Assembly: GCA_038116945.1 (NCBI GenBank)
Contig: JAYOEY010000014.1
Location: 1-64,000 of the forward strand
Direction: 5' to 3'
Source: JAYOEY01 sp038116945
Lineage (GTDB): Bacteria; Pseudomonadota; Alphaproteobacteria; MPNO01; UBA2964
DNA length: 64,000 nt
In this document: piece after piece, positions 1 to 10,149 of the stretch
Position numbering within the stretch: position 1 is the stretch's first letter
Layout of the letters: the number at the start of each line of letters is the position of its first letter
Notes under the pieces: generated by a model
What the model was told of the DNA's origin: nothing
Database searches by the model: none
What the model saw: only the letters and a program-made list of their open reading frames with translations
Made by a program: the position numbers and the translations under genes

Positions 1-102
1 AAATATGGTTTATCAAGATGTATGATATATTTCGTAATATAATTCTGGTGGGTAAAATTCAGTATAGTTGTTTTAGTTAATAAAGAATAATGAGTAATTT
101 AA

Positions 103-319
103 ATGGAGATTATTAAAGATAATACAAAACATGTCACACATTCCTTCGACAGGAAATTTATGACGAGAAAAGAAGCAGCGGAATACATAAATATTTCATT
201 AGACAAATTTGATGAATTCGATATCCCTTATATTTCTTTAGGAAAACGGTTTTTCCGTTATGATATAGATGATTTAAATTCTTTTATGTTTTCTCGCAGG
301 GTATCCAACTCATTTATTA

Positions 320-327
<8 letters not shown>
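103..327 (+). CDS. Excisionase-like helix-turn-helix protein
   Basis: A small 74-residue protein whose middle part (MTRKEAAEYINIS, about residues 20-32) looks like the MerR/excisionase-type helix-turn-helix. It is followed by a basic strand (GKRFFRYDIDDL) typical of proteins that bind near attachment sites and steer the integrase towards excision. It lies directly upstream of the integrase and overlaps it by 8 bp, so the two are probably co-expressed. Base composition is AT-rich, like the rest of the element and unlike the host genes. The start is uncertain: Met20 is an alternative. It could instead be a repressor of the element; function is inferred from position and fold. Confidence 0.6.
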
Positions 328-1633
<1,306 letters not shown>

Positions 1634-1667
1634 CGCAAGGCGGGGCCCCGCGCCAGTGTCTTGAACA

Positions 1668-2600
1668 TCAGGCATCGGGCTTCGCGTTTTTTCGCGCCGT
1701 CGCGAGCCAGATGCCGGCAATCACGGCGGCCGCGCCGGCGCCGTGGTACCAGCGCGGGTCCTCGCCCAGCAGGATGATCGCCAGCACCCCGGCGAAGATC
1801 GGATACAGGTTCCCGAAATACCCCGCCTGCGCCGCGCCCGCGCGATAGGTGCCTTCGTTCCACGCCGTGGTGCCGAGGAACGACGCGATGATCCCGATAT
1901 AGAGAATATAGAGCAGGCTGGTCTGGTTGAACGGCATCGCCCGCACGGTCATCGTCTCCCACGCATAGAGCGGCGCCATCATGATCACGCCGATGATGGC
2001 GAGCGCCGTCATGAACGGCATGATGTCGATTTCCTTCGGCTTCCACCGCATCATGAAGGCCTGCAGCGCCCATACGCTGACCGCGGCGAGCGCCCAGGCG
2101 TCGCCGGTATGGAGCTCCAGCGTCGCAATCACCTCGATGTCGCCGCGTACCACGATCAGCGCCGCGCCGGCGATCGAGAACACCACCCCCCAGCCCTGGC
2201 GCGCCGTGATCGGCGTACGCAGCACGACAAAACCGAGCAGCAGCACGAGCACCGGCAGGATCGACTGGATCAGGCTGGCCTGCAGCGCCGTGGTGCTCTG
2301 CAGCGCCAGATAGAACAGGCTGTTGAACCCCACGACCGAGACCGCGCAGAACGGCACGAGGAATTTCATGTTCCGGAAGATGGCGTCCCGCTGACGCCAG
2401 GTGGCGCGCCCAAAAAACGTCAGGAAAACGGCCAGCGCGGTCGCCCAGCGCCAGAAATTGAGCCCCAGCGGCGGCATGTCGGCGCCCGCCGCGGCACGCC
2501 CGATGATCGCATTGCCCGACCAGAACAGAACCGCCAGCACCAGCAGCACATAGCCGCTGAATTCGCGCTTGCGGGCGGCCTCCATCTCCTGGTCGGTCAT
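1668..2600 (-). CDS. EamA/DMT-family transporter
   Basis: A 310-residue inner-membrane protein with about ten hydrophobic segments and the two-fold EamA repeat of drug/metabolite exporters. The first segment (YVLLVLAVLFWSGNAIIGRA) and the helix ending GWGVVFSIAGAALIVVRGD are typical. Members export amino acids, nucleobases or other small metabolites; the substrate here is unknown. Its start overlaps the stop of the hydrolase gene by 4 bp (ATGA), so the two form one operon. It differs from the four EamA genes further right, lacking their shared RLPxAA signature, so it is probably a separate subfamily. Confidence 0.85.
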   Translation of the reverse strand: MTDQEMEAARKREFSGYVLLVLAVLFWSGNAIIGRAAAGADMPPLGLNFWRWATALAVFLTFFGRATWRQRDAIFRNMKFLVPFCAVSVVGFNSLFYLALQSTTALQASLIQSILPVLVLLLGFVVLRTPITARQGWGVVFSIAGAALIVVRGDIEVIATLELHTGDAWALAAVSVWALQAFMMRWKPKEIDIMPFMTALAIIGVIMMAPLYAWETMTVRAMPFNQTSLLYILYIGIIASFLGTTAWNEGTYRAGAAQAGYFGNLYPIFAGVLAIILLGEDPRWYHGAGAAAVIAGIWLATARKNAKPDA

Positions 2601-3655
2601 TCGGTTTCCTTCAGCGGCGTTTCGGCCAGCATTTTTTCGGCGCGCCTGTCGGCCCCCGACGGCAAAGGCCGCGCCCCGTCTTCAATCCAGTGCGCGATGT
2701 CGCGCCACACGATGCCGGCTTTCAGATCGCGCAGCATCATATGCCATGACGCGCCGTAGATAGCACGCTTCGTCCCGTCGCGTTCGGGCAGGTTGCGCAT
2801 GGCGTCGAGGATCGGCCGCTTCGGCACGATCTCGTCGCGCAGCCCGTAGATCATCAGCAGCTTCGTATGGCCGAGCCGGGGCGGAGCCGCCTGCGCCGCA
2901 TCCATCAGATCGACCAGCCCCTTGATCGCGTCGATCCGCGTATGGCGGATGATATGCGGGTCGCGCGCAAGTTTGCGCAGCATCGGAATATTGTCGGACG
3001 GTTGCCGGTTGAGCCCCTCGCCGGTCAGGGTGAACCAGGGCGCAACGCGGGAAAAGAACCAGAGCGCGAACCGCTGGTAATCGGGCATATAGGTTCTGCC
3101 CCACACCGCCGGCCCGACCAGAACCGCGCCCGCGACGCCGTCGATGGGCCCGTCGGCCAGCGCCGCCATCGTCACCGCGCCGCCCATGCTGACGCCGAGC
3201 AGGAACAGCGGCGTATCCGGGCGGTTTCGTTTCAGCAGCTCTACGGCGGTTCGCAGATCGGCCGTCATCGCCGCCTGCCCGGCCCAGTAGCCGCGATGAG
3301 GCGCGCGCCCGAACCCGCGCTGGTCGTACGCCCAGATTTCGATTCCCTGCTTCGCCCACCATTCGGCGGGCAGCGCCACCGCGCTGGCGTAATCGTTGAA
3401 CCCGTGCAGGGACAGGATGACCGCCCTCGGCTTGGTCCCCGATAAGTGGCCCGATGCTCGCCATACCTGCATCGGCAGCCGCGCCCCGTCGCGCGCCACC
3501 AGAACGGGGGCATTGCTCTGCGCGCGTTCGATGCGGGGCTCTGCCGTCGATGGCCCCATCGGCCGGACGACCGGCGCGCAGGCGCCGAGCATGGACGCCG
3601 CCAGCATCAGGATCGGGATCGGGACGCCATACCGGGCGCTCGCGGTGCGTTTCAT
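2597..3655 (-). CDS. Alpha/beta hydrolase lipoprotein
   Basis: A serine hydrolase of the monoacylglycerol-lipase/S33 type. The start at 3655 gives a clean lipoprotein signal peptide with lipobox SMLGAC (Cys26), so the protein should be membrane-anchored in the periplasm or outer membrane. The nucleophile elbow is GVSMGG (Ser156), the oxyanion region LHGFNDY, the likely acid lies in GLRDEIVP and the base in GASWHMML. An upstream ATG at 3733 keeps the frame open but would bury the signal peptide and run into the promoter of the divergent gene. It is translationally coupled to the EamA transporter. The substrate (a lipid or an ester) is not known. Confidence 0.8.
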   Translation of the reverse strand: MKRTASARYGVPIPILMLAASMLGACAPVVRPMGPSTAEPRIERAQSNAPVLVARDGARLPMQVWRASGHLSGTKPRAVILSLHGFNDYASAVALPAEWWAKQGIEIWAYDQRGFGRAPHRGYWAGQAAMTADLRTAVELLKRNRPDTPLFLLGVSMGGAVTMAALADGPIDGVAGAVLVGPAVWGRTYMPDYQRFALWFFSRVAPWFTLTGEGLNRQPSDNIPMLRKLARDPHIIRHTRIDAIKGLVDLMDAAQAAPPRLGHTKLLMIYGLRDEIVPKRPILDAMRNLPERDGTKRAIYGASWHMMLRDLKAGIVWRDIAHWIEDGARPLPSGADRRAEKMLAETPLKETE

Positions 3656-3669
3656 GCCAAGGGAATTCT

Positions 3670-3697
3670 TTGCGTTGCGGGTGACCTTGGGTATCAT
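3670..3697 (+). promoter_or_regulatory. Candidate sigma-70 promoter for zinc-finger/HIT genes
   Basis: TTGCGT (3670-3675) and TATCAT (3692-3697) are separated by 16 nt and lie about 40 bp upstream of the zinc-finger start, in the divergent gap with the hydrolase gene. Confidence 0.45.
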
Positions 3698-3735
3698 CGC
3701 GCGCCCGGAAGGGTCAACGAAGCAGGAGCGCACAC

Positions 3736-3927
3736 ATGGCCGGCACCGCCCCCGAACCGCCCGAAACTATCGAGGTCGAGGAGATTACCGTCGCTTGCGA
3801 CGGCGGCGGCGGCGCGCTGGGCCATCCGAAGGTTTATCTGACGCTCAGGAACGGCAAGGCCGAATGCGGCTATTGCGACCGGCTGTTTGTGCTGAAAGAG
3901 GGCGTTAAGCCGCATTCGGGCCATTGA
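3736..3927 (+). CDS. CHCC-type zinc-finger protein
   Basis: A 63-residue protein with a Cys-(x8)-His...Cys-x2-Cys arrangement: Cys near residue 21, His in GHPKVYL, then CGYC. This is the zf-CHCC fold related to the mitochondrial complex I subunit NDUFS6. Such small proteins are widespread in alphaproteobacteria. A link to complex I is plausible from the family but not shown here. GGAG about 8 nt upstream of the ATG supports the start. The stop codon overlaps the TTG start of the next gene, so the HIT protein is probably translated by coupling. Confidence 0.85.
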   Translation: MAGTAPEPPETIEVEEITVACDGGGGALGHPKVYLTLRNGKAECGYCDRLFVLKEGVKPHSGH

Positions 3928-4334
3928 ACGGCCCGTTCCATATCGACCCCCGCCTGGACGCCGATACGCATCCCGTCGCCGACCTCGCGCTGTGCCGTGC
4001 CCTGCTGATGGACGATGCGCGGTTTCCATGGCTGATCCTCGTGCCGCGGCGCGATGCGATGTCGGAAATTTCCGATCTGTCGGCTGACGACCGGTCCGTC
4101 CTGTGGGACGAGATCATGCGCGCTTCCGACCTGCTGACGCGCGAATTCAGCCCGACCAAGATCAATATCGGCGCGCTCGGCAATATCGTCCGCCAGCTTC
4201 ACGTCCACGTCGTCGCCCGCACCGAGGGTGATGCCGCCTGGCCCGGCCCGGTATGGGGCGCGGGAACAGCGGAGCGGTACGATCCGGCGGGGCTGGCGGC
4301 CATACGGCAGCGTATGGAGACCGGGTTCGGCTGA
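3924..4334 (+). CDS. HIT-domain protein
   Basis: A 136-residue histidine-triad protein of the nucleotide hydrolase/transferase superfamily. The C-terminal motif reads QLHVHVV, so the first His of the classic HxHxHxx is Gln while the second and third remain. Asn before the motif (KINIGALGN) is also kept. The likely substrate class is a nucleoside phosphoramidate or dinucleotide, not identifiable further. The start is TTG, overlapping the zinc-finger stop; no better start is nearby. It is followed by an 82-bp gap and polA on the same strand. Confidence 0.85.
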   Translation: MNGPFHIDPRLDADTHPVADLALCRALLMDDARFPWLILVPRRDAMSEISDLSADDRSVLWDEIMRASDLLTREFSPTKINIGALGNIVRQLHVHVVARTEGDAAWPGPVWGAGTAERYDPAGLAAIRQRMETGFG

Positions 4335-4416
4335 GCCCGTCCCCCTTCCTCCCGCCCCCCTCGACTCCTCCCCGCCCCTGCGGCATCTTGTCCCCAGTCA
4401 AACGGGAGCGATCTGC

Positions 4417-7251
4417 ATGGCGACGAATGCTGAAAAAGCGGCGGCGGGACGGGAAACAAGCGCCCCCAACCGGCTGATCCTGATCGACGGGTCCGGCTAT
4501 ATCTTCCGCGCCTACCATGCGCTTCCCCCCATGACACGGCCCGACGGCACGCCGGTCAACGCGGTCTACGGCTTTACCTCGATGCTGCTCAAATTCGTCG
4601 ACGATTCGGAGGCCGAGTATCTCTGCGTGGTGTTCGATACCGCGCGCAAGACATTCCGCAGCGACATCTACGCCGAGTACAAGGCCAACCGCCCGCCGCC
4701 CCCCGAGGATCTGGTGCCGCAGTTCCCGCTGATCCGCGAATCGGTGAAGGCGTTCGGCCTGCCGACGGTCGAAATGGAGGGGTACGAAGCCGACGACCTG
4801 ATCGCGACCTATGCCAAAGCCGCCGCGGCGGACGGAATCGAGGTCACGGTGGTTTCGTCCGACAAGGACCTGATGCAGCTGATCGGCGACGGCATCGCCC
4901 TGCAGGACCCGATGAAGGGCACGCCGATCGGCCCCGACGAGGTGATGAAAAAATTCGGCGTCGGCCCCGAGCTGGTGACCCAGGTGCAGGCGCTGGCCGG
5001 CGATTCGACCGACAACGTGCCGGGCGTGCCCGGCATCGGCGTCAAGACGGCGGCGCAGCTGCTCGGCGAGTACGGAGACCTGGAATCGCTGCTCAACCGG
5101 GCAGAGGAGATCAAGCAGCCCAAGCGCCGACAGAACCTGATCGAAAACGCGGAGCTTGCCCGCATCTCGCTGGAGCTGGTTACCCTGCGCGACGACGTGC
5201 CGGTGGACCGCGCCTATGACAGCTTCACGCTTGAGGAACCGGACCCCGATACGCTGATCGCGTTCCTTGAGGAGCAGGGCTTCAAGTCGATCCTCGCGCG
5301 CGTAAAATCGGAGCTCGCCACCGCCGGCCACCTGGTCGATCGCGACGACGACAGGAGCGACGCGGGCAGCGACGCCGCGACGGAAGGTTACGCGCTGGTG
5401 CAGGACGAGAAATCGCTCGCCCGCTGGGTCGAGGCGGCGATGACGCAGGGACTCGTTGCGGTCGATACCGAGACCACCTCGCTGGATTCCCTGACTGCGA
5501 ACCTCGTCGGGGTATCGCTCGCCCTGCCGAAACCGGTCGACGGGGCGCGCGCCTGCTATATCCCGCTCGGCCACGTCGCGCCGCGCGAACAGGGCAGCCT
5601 CGATCTCGACGGCAGCGCCGAAGGCGGCAGCGGCGACGGCGCGCCGAAACAGATCGCGATGGAGAAGGCCATCGCCCTGATGAAGCCGATGCTGGAAGAC
5701 CCCGGCACGCTCAAGGTGCTGCACAACGCCAAGTACGATCTCGAGGTGCTGGCGCGGCACGAAATCTCGGTCGGCCCTGTCGACGATACGATGCTGCTGT
5801 CCTACGTGCTCGACGGCGGGCTTCGCGGGCACGGGCTCGACGAGCTGACCCAGATCCATCTCGGCCGCACCAACATCAAGTATGGCGAGGTCACCGGCAC
5901 CGGGCGGAACCGGATCGGTTTCGAGGAGGTCGCGCTTGAGGCGGCGCTCGATTACGCGGCCGAGGATGCCGACGTCACGCTCGGGCTCCATGCCGTGCTC
6001 AAGCCGCGTCTCGCGCTCGAACATATGGTCGCGATCTACGAACGCATCGAACGGCCGTTGATCGGCGTGCTTCAGCGGATGGAAGAGACCGGCATCAAGG
6101 TCGATGCGACCATGCTGAAGGAGCTGTCGGACGATTTCGAGAAACGCATCGCGCGGCTCGGCGAGGAAATCCATGCGCTCGCCGGGCACGAATTCAATAT
6201 CGGCTCGCCCAAGCAGCTCGGCGAGGTGCTGTTCGACGAGATGTCGCTGCCGGGCGGCAAGAAAGGCAAGACGGGCGCCTACGGCACCGGCGCGGACGTG
6301 CTGGAGGGGCTCGCGGCGCAGGGGCACGATTTGCCCGCGCGCGTGCTCGACTGGCGGCAGCTGTCGAAGCTCAAGAGCACCTATACCGATGCGCTGATCG
6401 GCCAGATCAACCCGGAAACGAAGCGCGTGCATACCTCTTACGCGCAGGCCATTGCGTCCACCGGCCGGCTGTCGTCGAACGACCCCAACCTGCAGAACAT
6501 CCCGGTCCGCACCGAGGAAGGCCGCAAGATCCGCACCGCCTTCATCGCCGAGAAGGGCCACGTGCTGCTGTCGGCGGACTATTCCCAGATCGAGCTGCGG
6601 CTGCTTGCCCATGTCGCCGATATCGACGCGCTGAAGCAGGCGTTCCGCGACGGCGCCGACATTCACGCCATGACGGCATCGGAAGTGTTCGGCATTCCTG
6701 TCGACGAGCTGGATTCGCCGACCCGCAACCGCGCCAAGGCGATCAATTTCGGCATTATCTACGGCATCTCGCCTTTCGGGCTGGCGCGCCAGCTGTCGAT
6801 CCCGCAATCGGATGCAAAGAACTATATCGAGGCTTATTTCGAGCGCTATCCGGGCGTGGTGGATTACATGGAGCGGATGAAGAAACAGGCGCACGAACAG
6901 GGCTTTGTCTCGACCATCTTCGGCCGCCGCATCCATACGCCGGGCATCGAGGACAAGAATCCGGCGCGGCGCAATTTTCAGGAACGCGCCGCCATCAACG
7001 CGCCGCTGCAGGGCTCCGCCGCCGACATCATCAAGCGCGCGATGATCCGCATGCCGGGCGCGCTCGACGACGCCGGACTGTCCGCCAGGATGCTGCTGCA
7101 GGTACATGACGAGCTGATCTTCGAAGTGCCCGAAAAGGAGCTCGACGCCACGACGGAGACCGTCCGTGCCGTTATGGAAGCCGCCGCCGATCTGTCCGTC
7201 CCGCTGGTCTGCGACACCGGCTTCGGCGCGAACTGGAACGACGCGCACTAA
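4417..7251 (+). CDS. polA: DNA polymerase I
   Basis: A 944-residue repair and Okazaki-fragment-processing polymerase. The N-terminal third is the 5'-3' exonuclease (DGSGYIFRAYHALPP). The central 3'-5' proofreading domain is intact (VDTETTSLDS, HNAKYDLEVL, DYAAEDADV). The polymerase domain shows motif A (SADYSQIELR), motif B (RNRAKAINFGIIYG) and motif C (VHDELIFEV). The ATG at 4417 has GGGAG about 9 nt upstream; the frame is open for 63 codons before it, but those residues are a low-complexity, non-homologous stretch. It is followed by a palindromic intergenic repeat. Confidence 0.97.
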   Translation: MATNAEKAAAGRETSAPNRLILIDGSGYIFRAYHALPPMTRPDGTPVNAVYGFTSMLLKFVDDSEAEYLCVVFDTARKTFRSDIYAEYKANRPPPPEDLVPQFPLIRESVKAFGLPTVEMEGYEADDLIATYAKAAAADGIEVTVVSSDKDLMQLIGDGIALQDPMKGTPIGPDEVMKKFGVGPELVTQVQALAGDSTDNVPGVPGIGVKTAAQLLGEYGDLESLLNRAEEIKQPKRRQNLIENAELARISLELVTLRDDVPVDRAYDSFTLEEPDPDTLIAFLEEQGFKSILARVKSELATAGHLVDRDDDRSDAGSDAATEGYALVQDEKSLARWVEAAMTQGLVAVDTETTSLDSLTANLVGVSLALPKPVDGARACYIPLGHVAPREQGSLDLDGSAEGGSGDGAPKQIAMEKAIALMKPMLEDPGTLKVLHNAKYDLEVLARHEISVGPVDDTMLLSYVLDGGLRGHGLDELTQIHLGRTNIKYGEVTGTGRNRIGFEEVALEAALDYAAEDADVTLGLHAVLKPRLALEHMVAIYERIERPLIGVLQRMEETGIKVDATMLKELSDDFEKRIARLGEEIHALAGHEFNIGSPKQLGEVLFDEMSLPGGKKGKTGAYGTGADVLEGLAAQGHDLPARVLDWRQLSKLKSTYTDALIGQINPETKRVHTSYAQAIASTGRLSSNDPNLQNIPVRTEEGRKIRTAFIAEKGHVLLSADYSQIELRLLAHVADIDALKQAFRDGADIHAMTASEVFGIPVDELDSPTRNRAKAINFGIIYGISPFGLARQLSIPQSDAKNYIEAYFERYPGVVDYMERMKKQAHEQGFVSTIFGRRIHTPGIEDKNPARRNFQERAAINAPLQGSAADIIKRAMIRMPGALDDAGLSARMLLQVHDELIFEVPEKELDATTETVRAVMEAAADLSVPLVCDTGFGANWNDAH

Positions 7252-7265
7252 CCGCCTCCTCGCTC

Positions 7266-7337
7266 GTCGTACCCGGACCTTTTCCGGGTATTTCGGGCCG
7301 CGCCGCCAGAGATCGCCGGGCCAGGCCCGGCGATGAC
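7266..7337. repeat. REP-like double-hairpin intergenic element
   Basis: Two adjacent palindromes fill the gap between polA and the convergent exporter gene. The first is TACCCGGA-CCTTT-TCCGGGTA (7270-7290). The second is ATCGCCGGGCC-A-GGCCCGGCGAT (7312-7334). The ends GTCGT and GATGACG are near-complementary too. The design matches bacterial REP/BIME-type intergenic repeats and may also stop transcription from both sides. No second copy is evident in this window. Confidence 0.5.
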
Positions 7338-7342
7338 GCGCC

Positions 7343-8221
7343 CTAGGACGACGTCTTCGTTTCCGTCGCCTTCCCCTTCCGCCCGGCGCGCCATGTCGGG
7401 TAGTAGGTCGCGCCGAAGATGATCGCCGCGCCGGCGAAGGTCCAGATATCGGGGTTTTCCGAAAACAGCCACACGCCGGCCGCGGCGGCGAACGGCAGGC
7501 GCAGGAAGTCGAACGGCATGACGAAGCTGGCGTCGGCGGCGGTCAGGCTGCGGTTGAGACAGCTCTGCCCCAGCACGTTCAGCAGCGCGACGGCAAGCAG
7601 CATCGCCCATTGCACCGGCGTCGGCGCGACCCAGTGGATCATGCAGGGAATCGCGAACGCCACCGCGGTGAACAGGCTGACATAGAACACGATGCACGCG
7701 GAACTCTCTGTCTTCACCAGCACCTTGGTCACCACCCCGGTTCCGGCATAGGCGAGCGCGGACGCCAGCACCGCGAAGGCGACCGGGTCTATCGCGGCGA
7801 CGCCGGGGCGCAGGATCACCGCCGTACCGACAAACCCCATCGCGGTCGCGCCCCAGCGGTGCATGTCCACCTTTTCGCGCAGGAAGACCACGGCAAGGAT
7901 CACGCCGAACAGCGGCAGGGTGAAATGCAGCGCCACAACTTCCGCCAGGGGCATGCGCGTCAGCGCGTAAATCCACAGGACCAGCCCGACGCTGGTCAGC
8001 GCGCCGCGGGAAAACAGAAGGCCCCCCCTGGACGTCCTGAGCCCGACGATCCCGGCACGCATCAGCCACGGGACCAGGATCGCCATCGACACCGCGCCGC
8101 GGACGAAAATGATCTCGTAGGACGGTATCGTATCGCTCACCATACGGATCAGTATGGTCATGACCGAAAACAGCAGAACCGCCGTCGTCATCCATAACGC
8201 GCCTCTGGTGGTAGCGCTCAT
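7343..8221 (-). CDS. EamA/DMT-family transporter (cluster member 3)
   Basis: A 292-residue inner-membrane exporter with about ten membrane segments. The start at 8221 overlaps the stop of the upstream exporter gene by 4 bp (ATGA); the longer open frame to 8506 is only a shadow of that gene. It shares with its neighbours the MPLAEV stretch after helix 3, the RPG turn, the ADASFVMPFxFLRLP segment and a final GAAII helix, so all arose by duplication. The C-terminal tail is short and basic. The substrate is unknown. Confidence 0.85.
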   Translation of the reverse strand: MSATTRGALWMTTAVLLFSVMTILIRMVSDTIPSYEIIFVRGAVSMAILVPWLMRAGIVGLRTSRGGLLFSRGALTSVGLVLWIYALTRMPLAEVVALHFTLPLFGVILAVVFLREKVDMHRWGATAMGFVGTAVILRPGVAAIDPVAFAVLASALAYAGTGVVTKVLVKTESSACIVFYVSLFTAVAFAIPCMIHWVAPTPVQWAMLLAVALLNVLGQSCLNRSLTAADASFVMPFDFLRLPFAAAAGVWLFSENPDIWTFAGAAIIFGATYYPTWRAGRKGKATETKTSS

Positions 8222-9132
8222 TTCATGGCCTTCGCCGTTACGGATTCGCGATGCGCGATATAGATCGAGGACGCGGCGATGATCGCGGCGCCGGCCCATA
8301 CCCAGAGTTCCGGGACCTCGCCGAACAGGAAGAAGCCAAGCACCGCAGCGACCGGAAGACGCAGGAACGTAAACGCCATCAGGACCGTGGTATCGGCGGC
8401 CTTGTAGCCGCGCGACATGGCGCGCTGCGACCCCAGCTCGAACACGCCGATCAGAAACATCCAGAAAAGCTGTTCGAGGGTCGGCGTGGTCCAGACGAAC
8501 AAACACGCTATGCCGCCGAGCGGCATCATCACCGCCATGTGCCAGACTGCCAGCGCGTCCGACGTGTTGTGCCGTGTCAGGACCTTCAGGTTGATGGTGT
8601 TCCAGGTCAGCGTAAAGACCGTCACCAGCGCGAACAGCACGCCGATATTGAGATCGGCAAAGCCGGGCCGGACGATTACCAGCGCGCCGATCACGCCGAA
8701 CACGATCGCCGCCCAGCGGCGCAACCCGACGATTTCATGCAGGAAGACGATGGCGGCGACGGTTGCAACGATCGGCCGGAGGAAGATGATCGAGGTCACG
8801 TCGGCGAGCGGCATCAGCGTCGCCGCGTAGAAAAACGCCGCGCTGCCAAAGAACGCCAGAGCCCCCCTGAACGTCACCAGGCCGGGCCGGTTGATACGGA
8901 TCGACGACACGCCCTTCTTGATCAGCATCGGGGCCGCGAACAGCAGGGCGAACAGCGACCGGAAGAACACGATCTCGAATACGTGGATGTCCGGGCTGAC
9001 GCGGCGCGCGAAAACCAGCGTGAACGTCACCAGCGTGCCGATGATCAGCATCCAGAACGCGGCCTGCAGCGCGGCGGGCCACGTCCCCACCCAGTCCTCG
9101 ATCCGGGCGGTGACGAATTTACGGCCGCTCAT
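8218..9132 (-). CDS. EamA/DMT-family transporter (cluster member 2)
   Basis: A 304-residue paralogue of the flanking exporters. Shared signatures are VFEIVFFRSLF in helix 2, MPLADVTSIIFLRP, IVRPGFADLN and FLRLPVAAVLGFFLFGE. It overlaps its upstream gene (9129-9132) and its downstream gene (8218-8221) by ATGA, so three exporters are translated in a chain. It is closest to member 1: both carry FVWTTPTLEQL before helix 8. Role: export of a small metabolite, identity unknown; a hetero-oligomeric arrangement of the paralogues is possible but speculative. Confidence 0.85.
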   Translation of the reverse strand: MSGRKFVTARIEDWVGTWPAALQAAFWMLIIGTLVTFTLVFARRVSPDIHVFEIVFFRSLFALLFAAPMLIKKGVSSIRINRPGLVTFRGALAFFGSAAFFYAATLMPLADVTSIIFLRPIVATVAAIVFLHEIVGLRRWAAIVFGVIGALVIVRPGFADLNIGVLFALVTVFTLTWNTINLKVLTRHNTSDALAVWHMAVMMPLGGIACLFVWTTPTLEQLFWMFLIGVFELGSQRAMSRGYKAADTTVLMAFTFLRLPVAAVLGFFLFGEVPELWVWAGAAIIAASSIYIAHRESVTAKAMK

Positions 9133-10049
9133 GATCCGGCCGATTTTCTGGCATCCAGCACCTCGCCGCGGGCGAGGAAAATCGCCGCCGCCGCGATCAC
9201 CGTGCCGCCGACCCAGATCCAGATTTCCGGCACGTCGCCGAACATGAAGAAACCGATCACGGCGGCGATCGGCAGCCGCGTGTAATGCAGCCCGACAACC
9301 AGGATCGCATCGCCCTGCTGGTAGGCGCGCGCCAGGACCCTCTGGTTGATCATTTCAAGGATGCCGATGGCCGCCATCCAGCCGAGCTGTTCCAGCGTCG
9401 GCGTGGTCCAGACGAAGATCGTGCAGACCGCGCCAAGCGGCAGGATCGTCAGGACGTTCCAAACCGCCACCGTGTCGGGATGCTCGACCCGCGACAGTTT
9501 CTTGCGGTTGATCGGGTTCCAGCTCTGCACCGCGATGACGCCGAACACGAACAGGATGCCGACATTGAAGTCCACGTAGCCGGGCCGGATGATGATGGCC
9601 GCGCCCACAATCGCCATCGCGAAGGCGAGAATGCGCCGTCCGTTCAGCACCTCGCCGAGGATGAGCGCGGCGGCGCAGGCAGCGAACACCGGCCGGATGA
9701 AATGGATCGCCGTGATATCGGCCAGCGGCATGTATTTGGCGGCGAAGTAGAAGCAGAAGGTCGCCACGAAGGCGAGCGTGCCGCACAGCAGGTTGAGGCC
9801 GAGCTTTTTCGGCTTCAGATAGACTCCCCGGCCGCGGATCAGCATCGGCAGGATGAACAGCAGACCGAACGCGGCGCGGACGAAGATGATCTCGAACACG
9901 TTCACCTGATCGGCGATCAGCCGGACGATGCCGAGCTGGACCGTGATCAGCATGCCCGACAGGATGATCCAGAAGGCGCACTGCACCGGCGCGGGCCAGC
10001 GGCCGATCTGCCGCATCAGGGCGTCGGTGACGGGAGTCAGCAGGGTCAC
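9129..10049 (-). CDS. EamA/DMT-family transporter (cluster member 1)
   Basis: First gene of the three-exporter chain. The proposed GTG start at 10049 has GGAAG just upstream and gives 306 residues, equal to its paralogues; an ATG at 10016 would shorten the N-terminus, and the open frame beyond 10049 runs into the divergent dioxygenase gene. Signatures include VFEIIFVRAAFG, MPLADITAIHFIRP, IIRPGYVDFN and YTRLPIAAVIGFFMFGD. It is divergent from the TauD-type dioxygenase gene with about 100 bp between, so the two may share regulation. Confidence 0.8.
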   Translation of the reverse strand: MTLLTPVTDALMRQIGRWPAPVQCAFWIILSGMLITVQLGIVRLIADQVNVFEIIFVRAAFGLLFILPMLIRGRGVYLKPKKLGLNLLCGTLAFVATFCFYFAAKYMPLADITAIHFIRPVFAACAAALILGEVLNGRRILAFAMAIVGAAIIIRPGYVDFNVGILFVFGVIAVQSWNPINRKKLSRVEHPDTVAVWNVLTILPLGAVCTIFVWTTPTLEQLGWMAAIGILEMINQRVLARAYQQGDAILVVGLHYTRLPIAAVIGFFMFGDVPEIWIWVGGTVIAAAAIFLARGEVLDARKSAGS

Positions 10050-10087
10050 GCGGCGCTTCCGCGAAATGGGTAAGAACGTTGGCTCAC

Positions 10088-10115
10088 TTGATCGACGCCG
10101 CTTTGGCGTAATAAT
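10088..10115 (+). promoter_or_regulatory. Candidate promoter for the TauD-type gene
   Basis: TTGATC (10088-10093) and AATAAT (10110-10115) with a 16-nt spacer, followed by AGGGAG (10138-10143) ahead of the ATG at 10150. It lies in the divergent gap with the exporter chain. Confidence 0.45.
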
Positions 10116-10149
10116 GGCGGGAGGACGACCATCATACAGGGAGATGACG

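Noticed and set aside
4162..7248. A 1028-codon open frame antisense to polA
   Set aside because: It mirrors polA codons with Arg/His/Asp-rich content and no domain; GC-rich genes often leave such long antisense frames open.
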